64,000 nt of DNA from Epiperipatus broadwayi (taxonomy: Eukaryota > Onychophora > Udeonychophora > Euonychophora > Peripatidae). Shown here piece after piece: positions 25,156 through 37,186 of the stretch (positions are counted from its first letter, which is position 1; each line of letters opens with the position of its first letter). Below the pieces are notes generated by a model, which saw nothing but the letters and a program-made list of their open reading frames with translations, was not told where the DNA came from and did no database searches. A program made the translations under genes and the position numbers. The stretch is taken from contig JAQFVV010013080.1 of the NCBI GenBank assembly GCA_028023455.1, positions 186,001-250,000 on the forward strand. The letters are read 5' to 3'.

Positions 25156-25382
25156 AATTGTATATGTTGGAAAAATATTTTTAAACTCGGAGTTAAAAAG
25201 CCAATAAACTCATCGCGCTGGCTAATGCATGTTAGTGAGCAGCCCATCCATTTCATATACTGTATGAATAATCACATAGTAATAGCAGCTGCAACGTCAA
25301 GAACGTACGGAGTGGACATTAGGAATTTTCCCTGCTCGGTTTCTCTAAGGCCTCCAATCAAAGGGTCTTGTTTCAGTTAATA

Positions 25383-28087
25383 GTAAACTCCTTTCTGCAG
25401 CCTATGCAATATATACATGTCCTTATATAAATGTATGCTTTTGTGAACTTAAAAATTTCATTTTTTTTTGTGTATGTAGGTAAATGTGAAATGAAGTATA
25501 ATTAATATGATAATATTGAGAAAAGTTTTTAAGAAAGATAATGATTTTACATTGCATATGCTCAATGTAGTAAAGAAAATATTCAATTCAGGTAAAATAT
25601 TTTTAAAATAACCATATATGGGACAAAAGTCTCTCCAACATTTCCTGCTCCATAGAGAAATATGTAGTGAATATCTCTCTCTCTCTATATATATATATAT
25701 ACTGTATATAATACTGTATATATGTGAACACAGATTTATTATAGTCTTAATAATATATTATAATTATTACGTTTGTTTTTAAAGATTGTATTATTTTTTA
25801 TATTATTCAAAAATGTTATTATAATCAATTGATCAGTTGAAATTTTATTTTTCCTTCAAGATGATGTGATTGTGATCTTTCTTTCTGAGAGAAGTCTAAT
25901 AAGAATAGAAATTATTGAACAGGTTATTCAAGCCTTTTATCCATTCTTGTGTTTATTGGCATTAATAAAATGTTCATTGATAATCAAAATAAATACTTGG
26001 TGTTTTTTACTCTAAATTTTTCAGTTCTAGTAAAGCCTTTAACATATTTTGAGTTAACAGGTGCAAATGACAGGATTTGAAAACCACCAAAGCATCTTGG
26101 GAGTTTTTTTTTGAAGAAACAGTGTCTGACTATTCACACAACTTTGAGCACACTCTCAGAACAAGATCTTGCAATCAATAACTGATTGACTAATGCTACT
26201 TCATAAAAGTTTCTTCTCTTTTTTATTTTCTTTCATCTAAAATATTTTTTTTTTTTTAACCAAAGTAACACACATTTAAAAAAGCAGTAAATAAAAATGG
26301 AATTTTCTATTTTTTAATAATAGTTTTTAATGATTTTTATTTTTTAAAAATATTTTATCAGTATTTTTGCAAATGAAATTCTGGAGTAAGGGGAGGGGAA
26401 AAAATTATTTTTAAAATTTTATATACTGTACTGGTGAGTTTTTTAATCTGTTATATATATGAATCTTTTTGTAAAATATAATTTTAAAATAAATTGTGCA
26501 ATTGGATAGCAAATGATCACAAATTACTGATGATAATGGTCAAGAACTATCACTATATCATAACATTCTTTCCAGTTTGATATATGGATTACATAAACTG
26601 TGTGGGTTCTTGGAATACTGACAGAGATATTCAGCAATTGATAACTAGTACCGTGATCATAGCCACCAGTATTGTCAAAGAAAAATATTACAGTAAGCTT
26701 ATTTTATATGTAAGTGATGAAATATCAAAGATAGTCACCTAGTTTGTAAAACCAAATATAACAGGGAGTATCAGAACAATCAGTACTATCAAAATATTTT
26801 ATTGATTGGCATAGATACATTAAATATTAAGAGTCCTTGGGTTCTTTATTGTACATCTATTGTTAGTCTTTATTATTCCGAGAGTATTCACTGGAACTGA
26901 GAGAGCAAGAATAAATAAATCCAGAGTGTAGAATCAGAGTCCTCTATTATCTGGTAACTTTGTCATTTCCCATGTGTCTCTATATAAGTTGTCAGACACC
27001 AGGTTCTTATCTCTGTTCTTAATATCATTAATAAGTTTATTAAATGTAGTTCAGATGTCCCGGTCCACCTGCCTAAAAATCAATTTACATCTTGTAATCC
27101 AGATTGTGTATAATGTAAAGGTAGATAGCCTGATGTGAGTGTAGACTCCCTTTTATTAGTTAGGCTTAAAATGATAAAAGTCAAAATTAGATAAATATGG
27201 CTCAAAGACTTGAATTAATTATAGTATTGTGACATAAAATGTTCTTATATAAAGATAGATCACTTACAAGAGAAATCTACAGAAGCTATGACAAATCATG
27301 GAGGAAATTAGGAACAAATCTGAGTAGTAGCAATTTACTGCTGAGCTTCATTTCTAAAATATTTCTTTTGTACAAATAACTATTTTGTATTGCAATGTTA
27401 TTTATAAATTTTGCTTAAAGAATTATATTGTCTTGACATAATGTTTATTTTTCATAGTATTTTCATAGTTTGTCAATACCACATTGAGTTTTCTTTCTTT
27501 CAATGATGCTAAATGTACTTTGTCTTTGCAGAACTATTTTCATATTAATGTAACAACAATACACAGAAATTAAACAAAGCTGTAATTTTAAGTATCATGA
27601 AATCACAATATTTTATTTTCACAATATTAAAATGGAGGATGCTTAAATGTTCAAATTCATATTATTCTCATAAATATAAATTTATATATACATAAGCAAT
27701 GTGGGGAAGAGCATTTTTATATACCAATTAGAGCATCAGCCTGCCATTCCCATAACATGGAATTTAGATGTAGATAGAGTTTGGAAATAATTACAGGTAG
27801 CTTTATATTTCCTAGAAACCTTCATGATTTTCTCTAAAAAGGCATTTAAATTAGTGTGAGACCACATTAATACATTGAATAATTAAGTTTATGGATCAGT
27901 GAATAAAAAATGTCAAAAGATTATAAAACAATAAAGTTTCATTGATAAATGAATAATACTAACTATATGAGTTGATTGTTTACATAGTTATACTTTAAAG
28001 TGATTAGATTAAATGGGTGAATTAACGAATTTAATAATCATGCTTGAAATAATAATTTTTAAGATTAAAGTGAACATTTGAAAAACA
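25383..28087. other. AT-rich DNA, partly more complex, no gene seen
   Basis: Contains a (CT)n(TA)n microsatellite at 25672-25700. From about 26560 to 27160 the sequence is less repetitive and slightly higher in GC than usual (for example gatgtcccggtccacctgcc near 27054), which may mark an old insertion. No motif or terminus was identified. Confidence 0.5.
25672..25700 (+). repeat. (CT)n-(TA)n compound microsatellite
   Basis: About seven CT units run directly into about eight TA units, followed by two tactgtata repeats. Confidence 0.95.
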
Positions 28088-28168
28088 ATCACCACTCACA
28101 ATGTTATTTCAGCATTGCCCTCTTTACAGATTGCTTTGCTGAAATAACTTAACATCATGAGTGGTGAT
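28088..28168. mobile_element. 81-bp hairpin MITE
   Basis: The arms start ATCACCACTCA at each end and rejoin over TTATTTCAGCA. The right arm has five extra bases in the middle. The loop is about 22 bases. The non-AT-simple stem indicates a short palindromic transposon rather than a microsatellite hairpin. No second copy was found in the window. Confidence 0.75.
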
Positions 28169-30158
28169 TTGAATGTTATTTTCTTATATGTGAATTAATA
28201 TGCAATTACAATTATTAATTTATAAATCAATATTATCTTTGAATAAAGAAATGCAAATTTTAATACTAAATTAGCCAAAATGTTAAGTTGTTATTTAGGA
28301 ATGTATCACAGAGAATATATTTTATATTGATTAATTGGTATTATTGATCATTCTGATTATCAATTTGATCTGGAGGACTTTGATTTATCTAATAAAGTGT
28401 TGGTTTTTTACTTCTGCTTTCTTTCATTTTATTAAGACTCCTATATATAACAAATAACATGCAGATCAATAGTATTGGCAAAAGTTTGAACATTCCCTTA
28501 TTTGGGATAAAAAAATCATACTCAAAACTTACATAACTTTTGGAATTTCAATTCATCTATATATGTCAGTATTATGCTTTCATGTTATTTTTTCTCCACA
28601 TGGAAGTAAGATATAAAAAAGCTTTTATGGTGGTTAATGTAAATCTGTCTTTGTAGATTTATTCTTAGCCAATTTTCCGTAGAATTTTTAATATACCTTC
28701 TACTTTTTGAGACAATTCATCGACATAGATGAACATACTGATGTCTATTGAGGTAGTTGAGAAACATTTTGAGACAGATTCTTTCAATTAATTAAAACAA
28801 TTTTTTTTTAAAATTTCATATGATTTAAGAATCTTGGCCAACAGTTACTAAACTAAATTTGTCATTTTGTTCTGTTGGTATTCTCTGGCTGAATTCTGTT
28901 TTTTCTATATTATATGATGGACTATTTGATTATTGCCTGTAGCTAAGTATGCCTTATTACCTAATTTACTTTTACTTTACTGTAAACTGTCAGTATCCTC
29001 TCAACTGACTATTTAATTTTTTATAAATTTAACTTGTTTTTCAATTCTTTTGTCTTTAATAAAATTTCAGAAGCAATAACATAGTGTCTAACTCTTTTTA
29101 TAATAACTTTTCTCTTGGTTTTTAGTAAACAAATTGTGCAGTTTAAAATAATAGTCAAAATTAAAATATTTGATCTCAGAGTTGATGATTCTGTATGTTT
29201 TTCTTTAAAATAAATAAAAATAAAATAAAACAGGAAAACTAAATAAAATTTTAACAGATATTTAAATAAAACCTAACATTTTATATCTAATAAAAGATGT
29301 AATAGTACTCAGGATGTAAATAAAAATAAAATCTTAGAGGTTTGTTTAGATAGCATAACTCCATACATGTTGTATTATTTCCACATATTTTATGATACCT
29401 ATATGGATTAATTTTAGTAATGCTTTTGTTACTCAGTCCCCTGAATTTTATATAGGATTGGATAGTAATATTTGTTTTCATATAGTGAATAATCATGCTA
29501 TACAATAAGGAATAGATATGATGGATAAATGGAGGGGGGAAATGGATGAACATCTATTTCTAAGTAAAATTATATGTATTTAATCAAACAGCATTGTTCA
29601 GCAAAGATTGATCTTCTACCAAACCATGTTTGTTTGTTGAATAGAGATATGTCTTAGAAGATGTTATTTAAAGCCTTTATTAAATATTATTTATACTTTT
29701 GGTTTGTCATATATATATTGTTTTTTGCAGATTTTATGCAACATTTTTTTAACTAATAAGTTTAATAGACATTTAGAAACTTGAATATGAAATTAAAATT
29801 ATGGATTCTGTTATAGTGAAACATTTCTATGGTTAAATCTTCCAAATTCTACTATACATATTTTAGAACAACTGTATGGTAGTTAATATTGGCATTTTCA
29901 AATTATGAAAATTCATAGTAACACTTCATTGTTATATAAAATAGATGAGACATTATTTCCTCGACATATTTGTTTAACATAACTTCCACATTATGTCATG
30001 ATCTTATTTCTTGAGAATTAATCAAGAAATTTTTCAAATAGATTAAAAAATGATACTATAAAAAAAAGATCTGTGAGCTTTCAAATATTTTTTCCCAAAA
30101 CCATTAATAAAAAACATCTAAATTTAATCTTTATAATTATCAGAGAAGTTTTTTCAAC
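28169..30158. other. AT-rich DNA, no gene seen
   Basis: No recognised element, repeat or coding motif. The 88-codon minus-strand frame at 29287-29553 is aromatic-rich and motif-free. Confidence 0.55.
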
Positions 30159-30235
30159 AAATTCAGAAGCATCACATGATCACCTTCTCTATACTACTGT
30201 ATGGAGAGTTTTGCCTTTGTTTAAATTCAGAAGCA
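30159..30235. repeat. MITE end fragment between 13-bp direct repeats
   Basis: AAATTCAGAAGCA occurs at 30159-30171 and again at 30223-30235. The ~51 bp between them contains TACTACTGTATGGAGAG followed by TTTTGCCT, the terminal sequence of the MITE family at 13725-13984. It also contains CATCACATGATCAC, whose reverse complement lies about 30 bp outside that MITE near 14015. The structure is a deleted MITE copy, or an insertion with a 13-bp target duplication. Confidence 0.7.
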
Positions 30236-32623
30236 CTTGTAGTGACAGTGTTTATTTGTTTTGGAAATGGAATTTAACAGTTTTGAATTATGAAATACTG
30301 TCAAACACAAACCATGAATCAGAGAATTAATAATCTATCATGTTGTTTTATTAAATTTTTTAAATTCAACTATAAGCATAATTGACAGAATTATTAGGCC
30401 ATACATAAATCTGTTTTCTGATTGAAATCGCTATAGATTTTTTTATAATTATTGTGGATAAATATTTTTATTTTATGAGCTTGTCAGATTATAACAACTA
30501 AATTTATTAGGGAAAACATTTTGCTTTATACTTTGTAACTTATGTTTTAATTTTTTATTAATCATACCTACTATCAAATGATAAAATGATCTTTTTTTTT
30601 TTTTTTTAGTTTAAAGGTTGATTTTGAATTTGAACTATAAATTACATTTAACTTCCATTTTTTACAATGTTTCTGCAATCTCATTCTTCAAATTTTTTCA
30701 CACTTCTCATTTTTCAAATTTTTATATCAGAAGCACAACATTCATGTACATCCAAAAAAATAATTTAAACGTTGCTTACAATTTTTATAGAAAGCTTTAA
30801 TTACAATGTTGTAAATTTATATAACAAAACTGTATTCAAGAAAGAATTAAAAAAAACACTATTTTATAACATTCAGTATCACTATCAACAAATTCAATGG
30901 TCAATAGTCAGATCTTAAAAACAAAGATCAGAATTCTTTAAACTGTAGTATTTCTTATGGTTTTCTGTCAGTATGAAAGATTAACTTTAAAAAAAAAGTA
31001 GAAACACATTAATGCTAATGCTATGAGTAATAAAGAAAATGAATAAGTGGATATTTAATTTAAATAGATTAACCCTGAAATTTCTGCTTTATACACAAAT
31101 GCCCAAATTGAAAAAGTATTATTTAGTTATATCATAAGATAATCTAATTTATTAAAAAAGTATAATATAATTAAGAATAAATGGTGAAAGAAAAAGAAGA
31201 TAATCAGCAATGAGAAAGTTAGTGTGTATCATCACAATAATGAATATATCATAGAGAAGTCTAAAAAATCAAACAGATAATAGATCATTCTACATAAATA
31301 TTTGTATAATTTTGAAAAAATGTTGAAATTGACATCATCTAAATCACATTTTCTTCTGTGATCATTATGCAAGATTATTCAATAAATGCTTTAGATATTT
31401 ATATATGTTACATAAATTCTTCCTTAATATTGCAATCTTTTCAGAATTTGTTCCAGATTAGAATTGTATACCCATTATTGATCCACATTAAACAATAATT
31501 ATCTCTATTTTAATATTATGTAGATACTTTTATAGATGCAGTTTTTCTGCTTCTATTAATAAACATTTAGCAAAATTTATTATTATCTATGTTTTATTTA
31601 TTTTTATATAGTCATCTTCAAGGTGTTTGACTTATACATGTAAAATCTTTTCATGACTTAAGCTGTTTTGTTATTAAATATTTACTGAAAATGATTAATT
31701 ATAATTAATCTTTATTGCTTATATTTTGGCTTAGAATACAGAATAAAAATAACAATAAAACACCAACAAAAAGGCTTGATGCGTATTAGTATTTTAGATT
31801 TAGTGGAAGATCAGTTTTACAATAAAGGAACATATTTGAATATTACAATTTAATATGGAAATAATAATTAAAATATCATAAATACAAAATAGTTAATTCT
31901 TTTGATATTGGAAAATTCTGATTAGTTATATCTGGTAGAAATTTTTGAAAATGTTTAATCATTCATTTCTATATAAATCTTTAATTTGCACTAAAACTCA
32001 ATAAATTTGACTTTTTTTTTTAAATGTAAGTTTAGAAATGAAAAATATGCTAAAAAATCATATTTGAACTTTGTGAATATTGAAAAAGTGAATCATAAAT
32101 AAGAACAAAGAATGTAATATGTCATACAATGATATGAAAGTAAATATTCTTCAGAAAATAAATGATTATTTTAATGCAAACTAATGAACATGGATATATG
32201 ATAAATGTATCAAATTCTGCTTTAAAATCTGTTATTAGTTTTATAATTTTTACAAGGTCAATTTTGATGTGATGATTATATGTGATTCGTTTGACACAAA
32301 TATGATGTCAAACCTGTATCATGATTTTCTTTGTTAATATTACAGTCACATTTATTAACTTCTAAAATCAACTAATAAATGTGTAAAAGTAATCAGAAAT
32401 ATTTAATAAACAAGCAAGAAAATCATATTTTTTTATTCCAAAAATGTTGCATGAAATCAAAACTATACTGAAGAAATGCCTTGAAGGAAATTATTACTGT
32501 CATTAATAATAAAGATGTTTGATATTTGTCGATGGTCTGTAAGATACTAATCTTTTCAGATTTTTAAAAATTAACAAAGCAGTAAAAGCTGGACTGCAAA
32601 AATTGTGTTAAAAGAAAACTCTA
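30236..32623. other. AT-rich DNA, no gene seen
   Basis: No recognised element. Poly-T at about 30590-30610 and generic AT-rich sequence. Open frame 30618-30800 is without motif. Confidence 0.55.
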
Positions 32624-32625
32624 TA

Positions 32626-33693
32626 CACCTGGATATTGTTTTATGTGGTAGATAGGTTCCACAGAAAACCCGCATTAAAAAAAATCGCACAAAAATAGAC
32701 TTAACTTACCTTGAAAAATGGGGGATAGGGTCTGCAATTTTCAGAATTCGCATAAAATCAAAGCAACAAGGAAAAATAACTTTAAAATTCACATTAAACA
32801 AATAAGGAAATAAAGTATGACTAATAAAAAATATCAAATATTTGAAAAAAATTGTTACAAGACAAACTTTTTTTACTTTTTTTTTTATTAACTACAATAT
32901 TTAATTTAACATTTTTTCATGCGTATTTTAATCATTATCGCTATTTTTGAATGTGCGGTTTGTTTGTAAACTGGTAAGAAATCAGATTCGTCGATGTGAT
33001 GTGATATAGCTTCTTTTTGAATGAAGTCAAGAATCTCTCAACAATTATGCCCAGAGAAACTTGTTAGTCACTTTATTTTCCATTCCCCATTCTAATTTTT
33101 ACCATATTCTGCTCCATCCCATTTACATAACTAGTATCAAATTCAGTCTTGTGCTGTGTTAATGGTTTTCTCTTGACAACTGATTTTTACTACTGAAATA
33201 AATTTTAAATGTTCACATTTTGTTTCTATATTAAAAAAATGAGGCTCGCAATCAAAACAAAAAGATTATACATTATTATTAAAAATATTATTTTCAGTTT
33301 ATAAAATCAATAAAATCTTGTTATTTATTTTAAAAATCTACATTATTTATTTCTGTTATATCTAACAAAATACATTTTAAAAGTTAAAATTTTTTGAATA
33401 TTTATAGCAATATTTTTATATGTAAGTATAAATCTATTATCATTATTTACTCATTAGTATAAGTAGGTTATTTATTGTAAATACAGCTTTAGGCCATATT
33501 CATGTTAGTTAGCTGCTAATAGTTATATTTTTGAAAGAAAAAAAAAGTATTTCAAGTCAAAATAAGTTATTAATAATTTAAATTTCTTGATATCTAATAA
33601 ATATAGTGAAATATGAAAAATATTAAGAAGAAACATGAATCGCATAACTTCAAAATCACATTAAAATAATCTGCATAAAATGAGACCCAGGTG
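32626..33693. mobile_element. pogo/Tigger-like non-autonomous element, 1.07 kb
   Basis: Ends are TA|CACCTGG at 32624-32632 and CCAGGTG|TA at 33687-33695, giving inverted termini inside a TA target duplication. Imperfect inversion continues inward (the block ttttatgyrg lies near both ends). Repeated gcataaaa and tcgcac-type motifs just inside both ends (32670-32760 and 33640-33680) recall the subterminal sequence of Tigger-type elements. The interior is non-coding. Possibly mobilised by a transposase like the relic at 4.4-5.3 kb, but the termini of that relic are not visible for comparison. Confidence 0.7.
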
Positions 33694-33695
33694 TA

Positions 33696-35909
33696 TTAAT
33701 ATCAATTAAGATAATGATAAAATGATCTAAATTGGCAGAACTTCATCTTTCTACACTTAGATATGGGTGAAAATGTTATTGGACCCTGAAGAGTTAAATT
33801 GCATAATATGTTAATGATTACAATCATGTTATATTTGGACTATTTCTATTGTATGTACTATGTTCTTTTCATTTGTAAATGTTTTAATTATTAGACTTAT
33901 TTTTAATTAATAAAGTTTACTTTAAATTATATATATATATTTGTATTCTATATTTAATAAAAACCTATATTTCAAAATTTTTATAAAAATTTAGAGGCAC
34001 AGTATTTTCATTTCATGTGAGTGCCATCAGAATTTCTAAATACTATGCTGAAAACTATTCAATCTAATAAACATATGAAATACATATTGTATGTCCATAT
34101 ATATATATAACCAAAAACGTTTTAGATTTTCAGTGCAAAGCCAATTCTTTTATTTTGATGTGTGAAGTTTAGTGCATCATTCTGTCATACTCATAATAAT
34201 GTAAGTAAAGATGAATTTCTATCAGTTCTGGATATTTTTTTAGATAGTTAATTAATCTAACCAGTTTTTAAATAAAAATCTGTACAAAGATATCTAGCTA
34301 TTTTTAACTGGAGAAAAATACTTTGTTTATCATTGCCACATTCAGGATTGCTACATGCATGTTGTGCAAGTCATAAATGTTCTTCATCATTGGGGGATTA
34401 CTTACTAAGATGAACTACCATAAATACTTTATATGTCTTAAGTTGTGTCACTGGCTATGGAGATATTTCAAAAACAAAAGCTAAGCAAATAAATAACAAA
34501 TTTGGAGATCTTAAAATTATAGCCCAACAACTCCTATTACAATATTATAATTAGGTAATGGGCTTAATTGTCAATAACTTAGTATAATGACTTCATTCTT
34601 TAAAATTATGCTAGAACAGCTTATATAATAAACATTTTTTGATAGGAAGAGAGTGATGTATATAAATAAATTCATTGAAAAATCATGAACATTTAAAAAA
34701 TTGTTATGGAAGATTATGGAAAAATAAAAATACATTTTTGTAATGTGTGTGTGTTTTTTATCAGAGAATTGAAATGTAAAATAAGTGACAACTCTTTTTT
34801 CAATCTGTTCAGCTATCTTTTATTATTATTATTATTATTATTATTTATTTAATCATTTATTATGGCAAGAATAAAGCAAATTATAAGATAAATCTGTAGG
34901 ATTACAGTTGTGAGATCTACAGTATCATGTAATTTATTAAAAAGGATTTTCTTTTTCATTCTTTTTTATTAAGTCAAGATCTGATTAAATTAATGAACTC
35001 TTGCTAGAATTTTTAGCAGCTTCTTTAGAATTACCATTTAGGTTTTAAGTATTATTATCATTATTATTTATTAATATTCTAATAATTTTATAGAAAAATA
35101 ATAAATTAAAAAGTTTGGTGAAAGTTATATTGTTAAATATAAGTAATATATATATATGACTTGATAGGAATCATGATGCATATGTTCATGACCTGCTTCT
35201 TATCTCTGGTTTGAATAAATTTTGAAAAAATTTCAGATTCTAAACAAATGCAGAATTTTTTCAAGTAGCTAGCTTATGTCCAAATCCAATTAGGCAAGAT
35301 ATCTAATATTGGTCAGTGACTGGATATCAAAATATTTTTAGTTAGATGGAAAAACAAAATGATGGAATAAAATCCTATTCACCTGACAATGAGCCTGAGT
35401 TATACATAAGGAATGAGGGTCTGTTAAAGTGACTTTTGCATATTGTTATCAAGTTAAATTTTCTATCTTCACAATGACTGTTTATAAGGGCTAGTATTTT
35501 TTATTTAAAATAATTAACTAACAAAAATCCCAGGTCTTATAATTAGAGAGTATGGTAATTTTTATCAAGTGACATCAATGCCAAATTCTGGGTCTCATTT
35601 ACTATATATTTAGTTATTGTATGACGAAAAAGGCAAATACCATGCCAATTCTTTAATATGTAGACCATCACTCAGCCACATTGTATGATAATCTTTTGCT
35701 TTTAATTACTATTAGTAAAGTTTTCTATTTATTTAATTCACATGATCAAATTAATGGAATTTGTATTCATTTTTTTTTGTGATATTTTTTTTTTTTTATT
35801 AAAAAGAAATTTAGTTGATTTCTCTTTTATTTTATTTTTTTCATTCTCATATTTTTATAGAATGTTTTTAATATTAAATTATAACTCCAAATGTCTGGAA
35901 TTCGGTATT
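33696..35909. other. AT-rich DNA with microsatellites, no gene seen
   Basis: Contains a TA run at about 33930, a (TTA)n run at about 34819-34843 and a poly-T stretch at about 35790. No gene or mobile element recognised. Confidence 0.55.
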
Positions 35910-37186
35910 AGCTGAAAAGAGACTCTGATTTCTCTTTGAGATCTTATAGAAACTAAGCAGGGCAAATTTCTGATCTTCATTCCTTAACATTCTTGTTGAT
36001 GCAGCTGTTACTGCTAAGTGTTTATTCATATGATGAATAAACAGATGGATTGCTCACCAATATTTGGCAATCAGCATAGTGAGTTTATTAGCTCTTTACT
36101 TCTGAGTTTAAGATCAAGAAACATCATAGTTCTTTTCAGTTGCCTAATAGTTCTTAACTGAAATAGCAGTTAAGTTTTTTGAAGACAGGATTGTAAATGA
36201 TCTTTTTTTAAAATTGATATTTATAATTATGACAGACAAACTAAATTATGATTCTTATTCCTAGGAGTCTGTAAAGGAACCAACTAAACAGCGATTGGGG
36301 TTGAAGGTAGAGTGAAAAGAATTTCCTGGTGATTTGATTTAGATACCTACATCTGCAGAATACTTTCAGGTGAAGAAAGATTGAATGAATTGGAAAAATT
36401 GTTTAAGAAGAAAAAATAATGAGACGATTTGAAAAGTGATATATACTTTGATATAAAGGCTATAAATATTGGAAGCACAAGTGGAGTAGCATTTCATTAT
36501 AAATTAAAAGTGGAAGTGCAGCATTATGGAGAGTGATGATATATCAGGTAGGTTGGAAAGATTAGTTAGTCAACTTAATGAAAGATACAAAATACAGATA
36601 ATCCAGATTTATGCCCAACAAATTCTCATTGAGATGAAGAAATAGAAGATTTTTATTTTGATGCACAAAATAATTTTGATTATACTGGACAAACCCTGAT
36701 TTAAAACAGTCATGAATGATCTAATATTAGATTTGCTAAATAATTGAAAGATAAAAGGTGAGAAAGGACCCATACTTGTTGGCATTTGAAGAAAAAAATA
36801 ATTAGGAATTTTTCTGTGAGAAAATGTCATGGCAGCATTCAAATAAAGATAAAGAAGAAATAGATTATATTTTGATTATCATAAAAATATGTATTTTACA
36901 ATTGCATGATTATTGATGAGTGAGATATAAAATATTATGTTATAGCAAAATTAGAAAGATGAAATCTATTAAGAAAGATTCGTAACTTTCAGTTGCAATG
37001 ACTTTAAATTAGAACTTGAAAATCATTTTTTATGGTTCAGAATTGACCAAAATTATTTAAAAACAAAAAACTGATATTCTACTATAAGAAAGTTAGCTGA
37101 TATAAAAAAGGCAACAGTTTACCAGTAAATTTTCTATTGAGATAAAACAATGCATTGTAATGGTATGAAGGAAATGGGGTGGAAAA
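35910..37186 (+). mobile_element. RTE LINE copy E, segment 1: leader and endonuclease
   Basis: Plus-strand RTE copy. The leader begins at about 35910 (GCTGAAAAGAGACTCTGATT), and blocks such as gagtttattrgctyttt (36080-36110) match the reverse complement of copy C's 25,160-25,380. From 36290 the endonuclease can be followed: a STYNCR-like start at about 36345-36370, NIGSTSGVAF at about 36470-36500, RLERLVSQLNERYKIQII at about 36550-36605, and IYAQQILI where other copies have VYAPTSS. Frames are heavily broken. The copy stops inside the linker at about 37186 (sequence ggaaatggggtgg) and resumes at about 39513. Confidence 0.82.

Larger units (their letters stand above)
22588..25382 (-). mobile_element. 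RTE LINE copy C, best-preserved copy, internally deleted
   Basis: A non-LTR retrotransposon of the RTE type (one protein with an apurinic-like endonuclease followed by a reverse transcriptase, and a trinucleotide-repeat 3' end). The 3' end is at 22588 with an ATC-repeat tail. The 5' untranslated leader runs to about 25382, where similarity to copies E and F stops. Inside are a leader and endonuclease start (25155-24820), endonuclease plus linker (24784-23624), reverse transcriptase (23620-22900) and a C-terminal region (22870-22640). Comparison with copies A, F and G shows that the thumb and part of the C-terminal region are missing at about 22880, an internal deletion of several hundred bases. 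Frames are broken at about 24800-24870 and 23620. It is long and clean enough to serve as the window's family reference. Confidence 0.92.

Noticed and set aside
26560-27160. Possible LTR or captured exon in a more complex stretch
   Set aside because: No TG...CA-bounded direct repeats, splice-framed coding or protein motif could be supported by eye.
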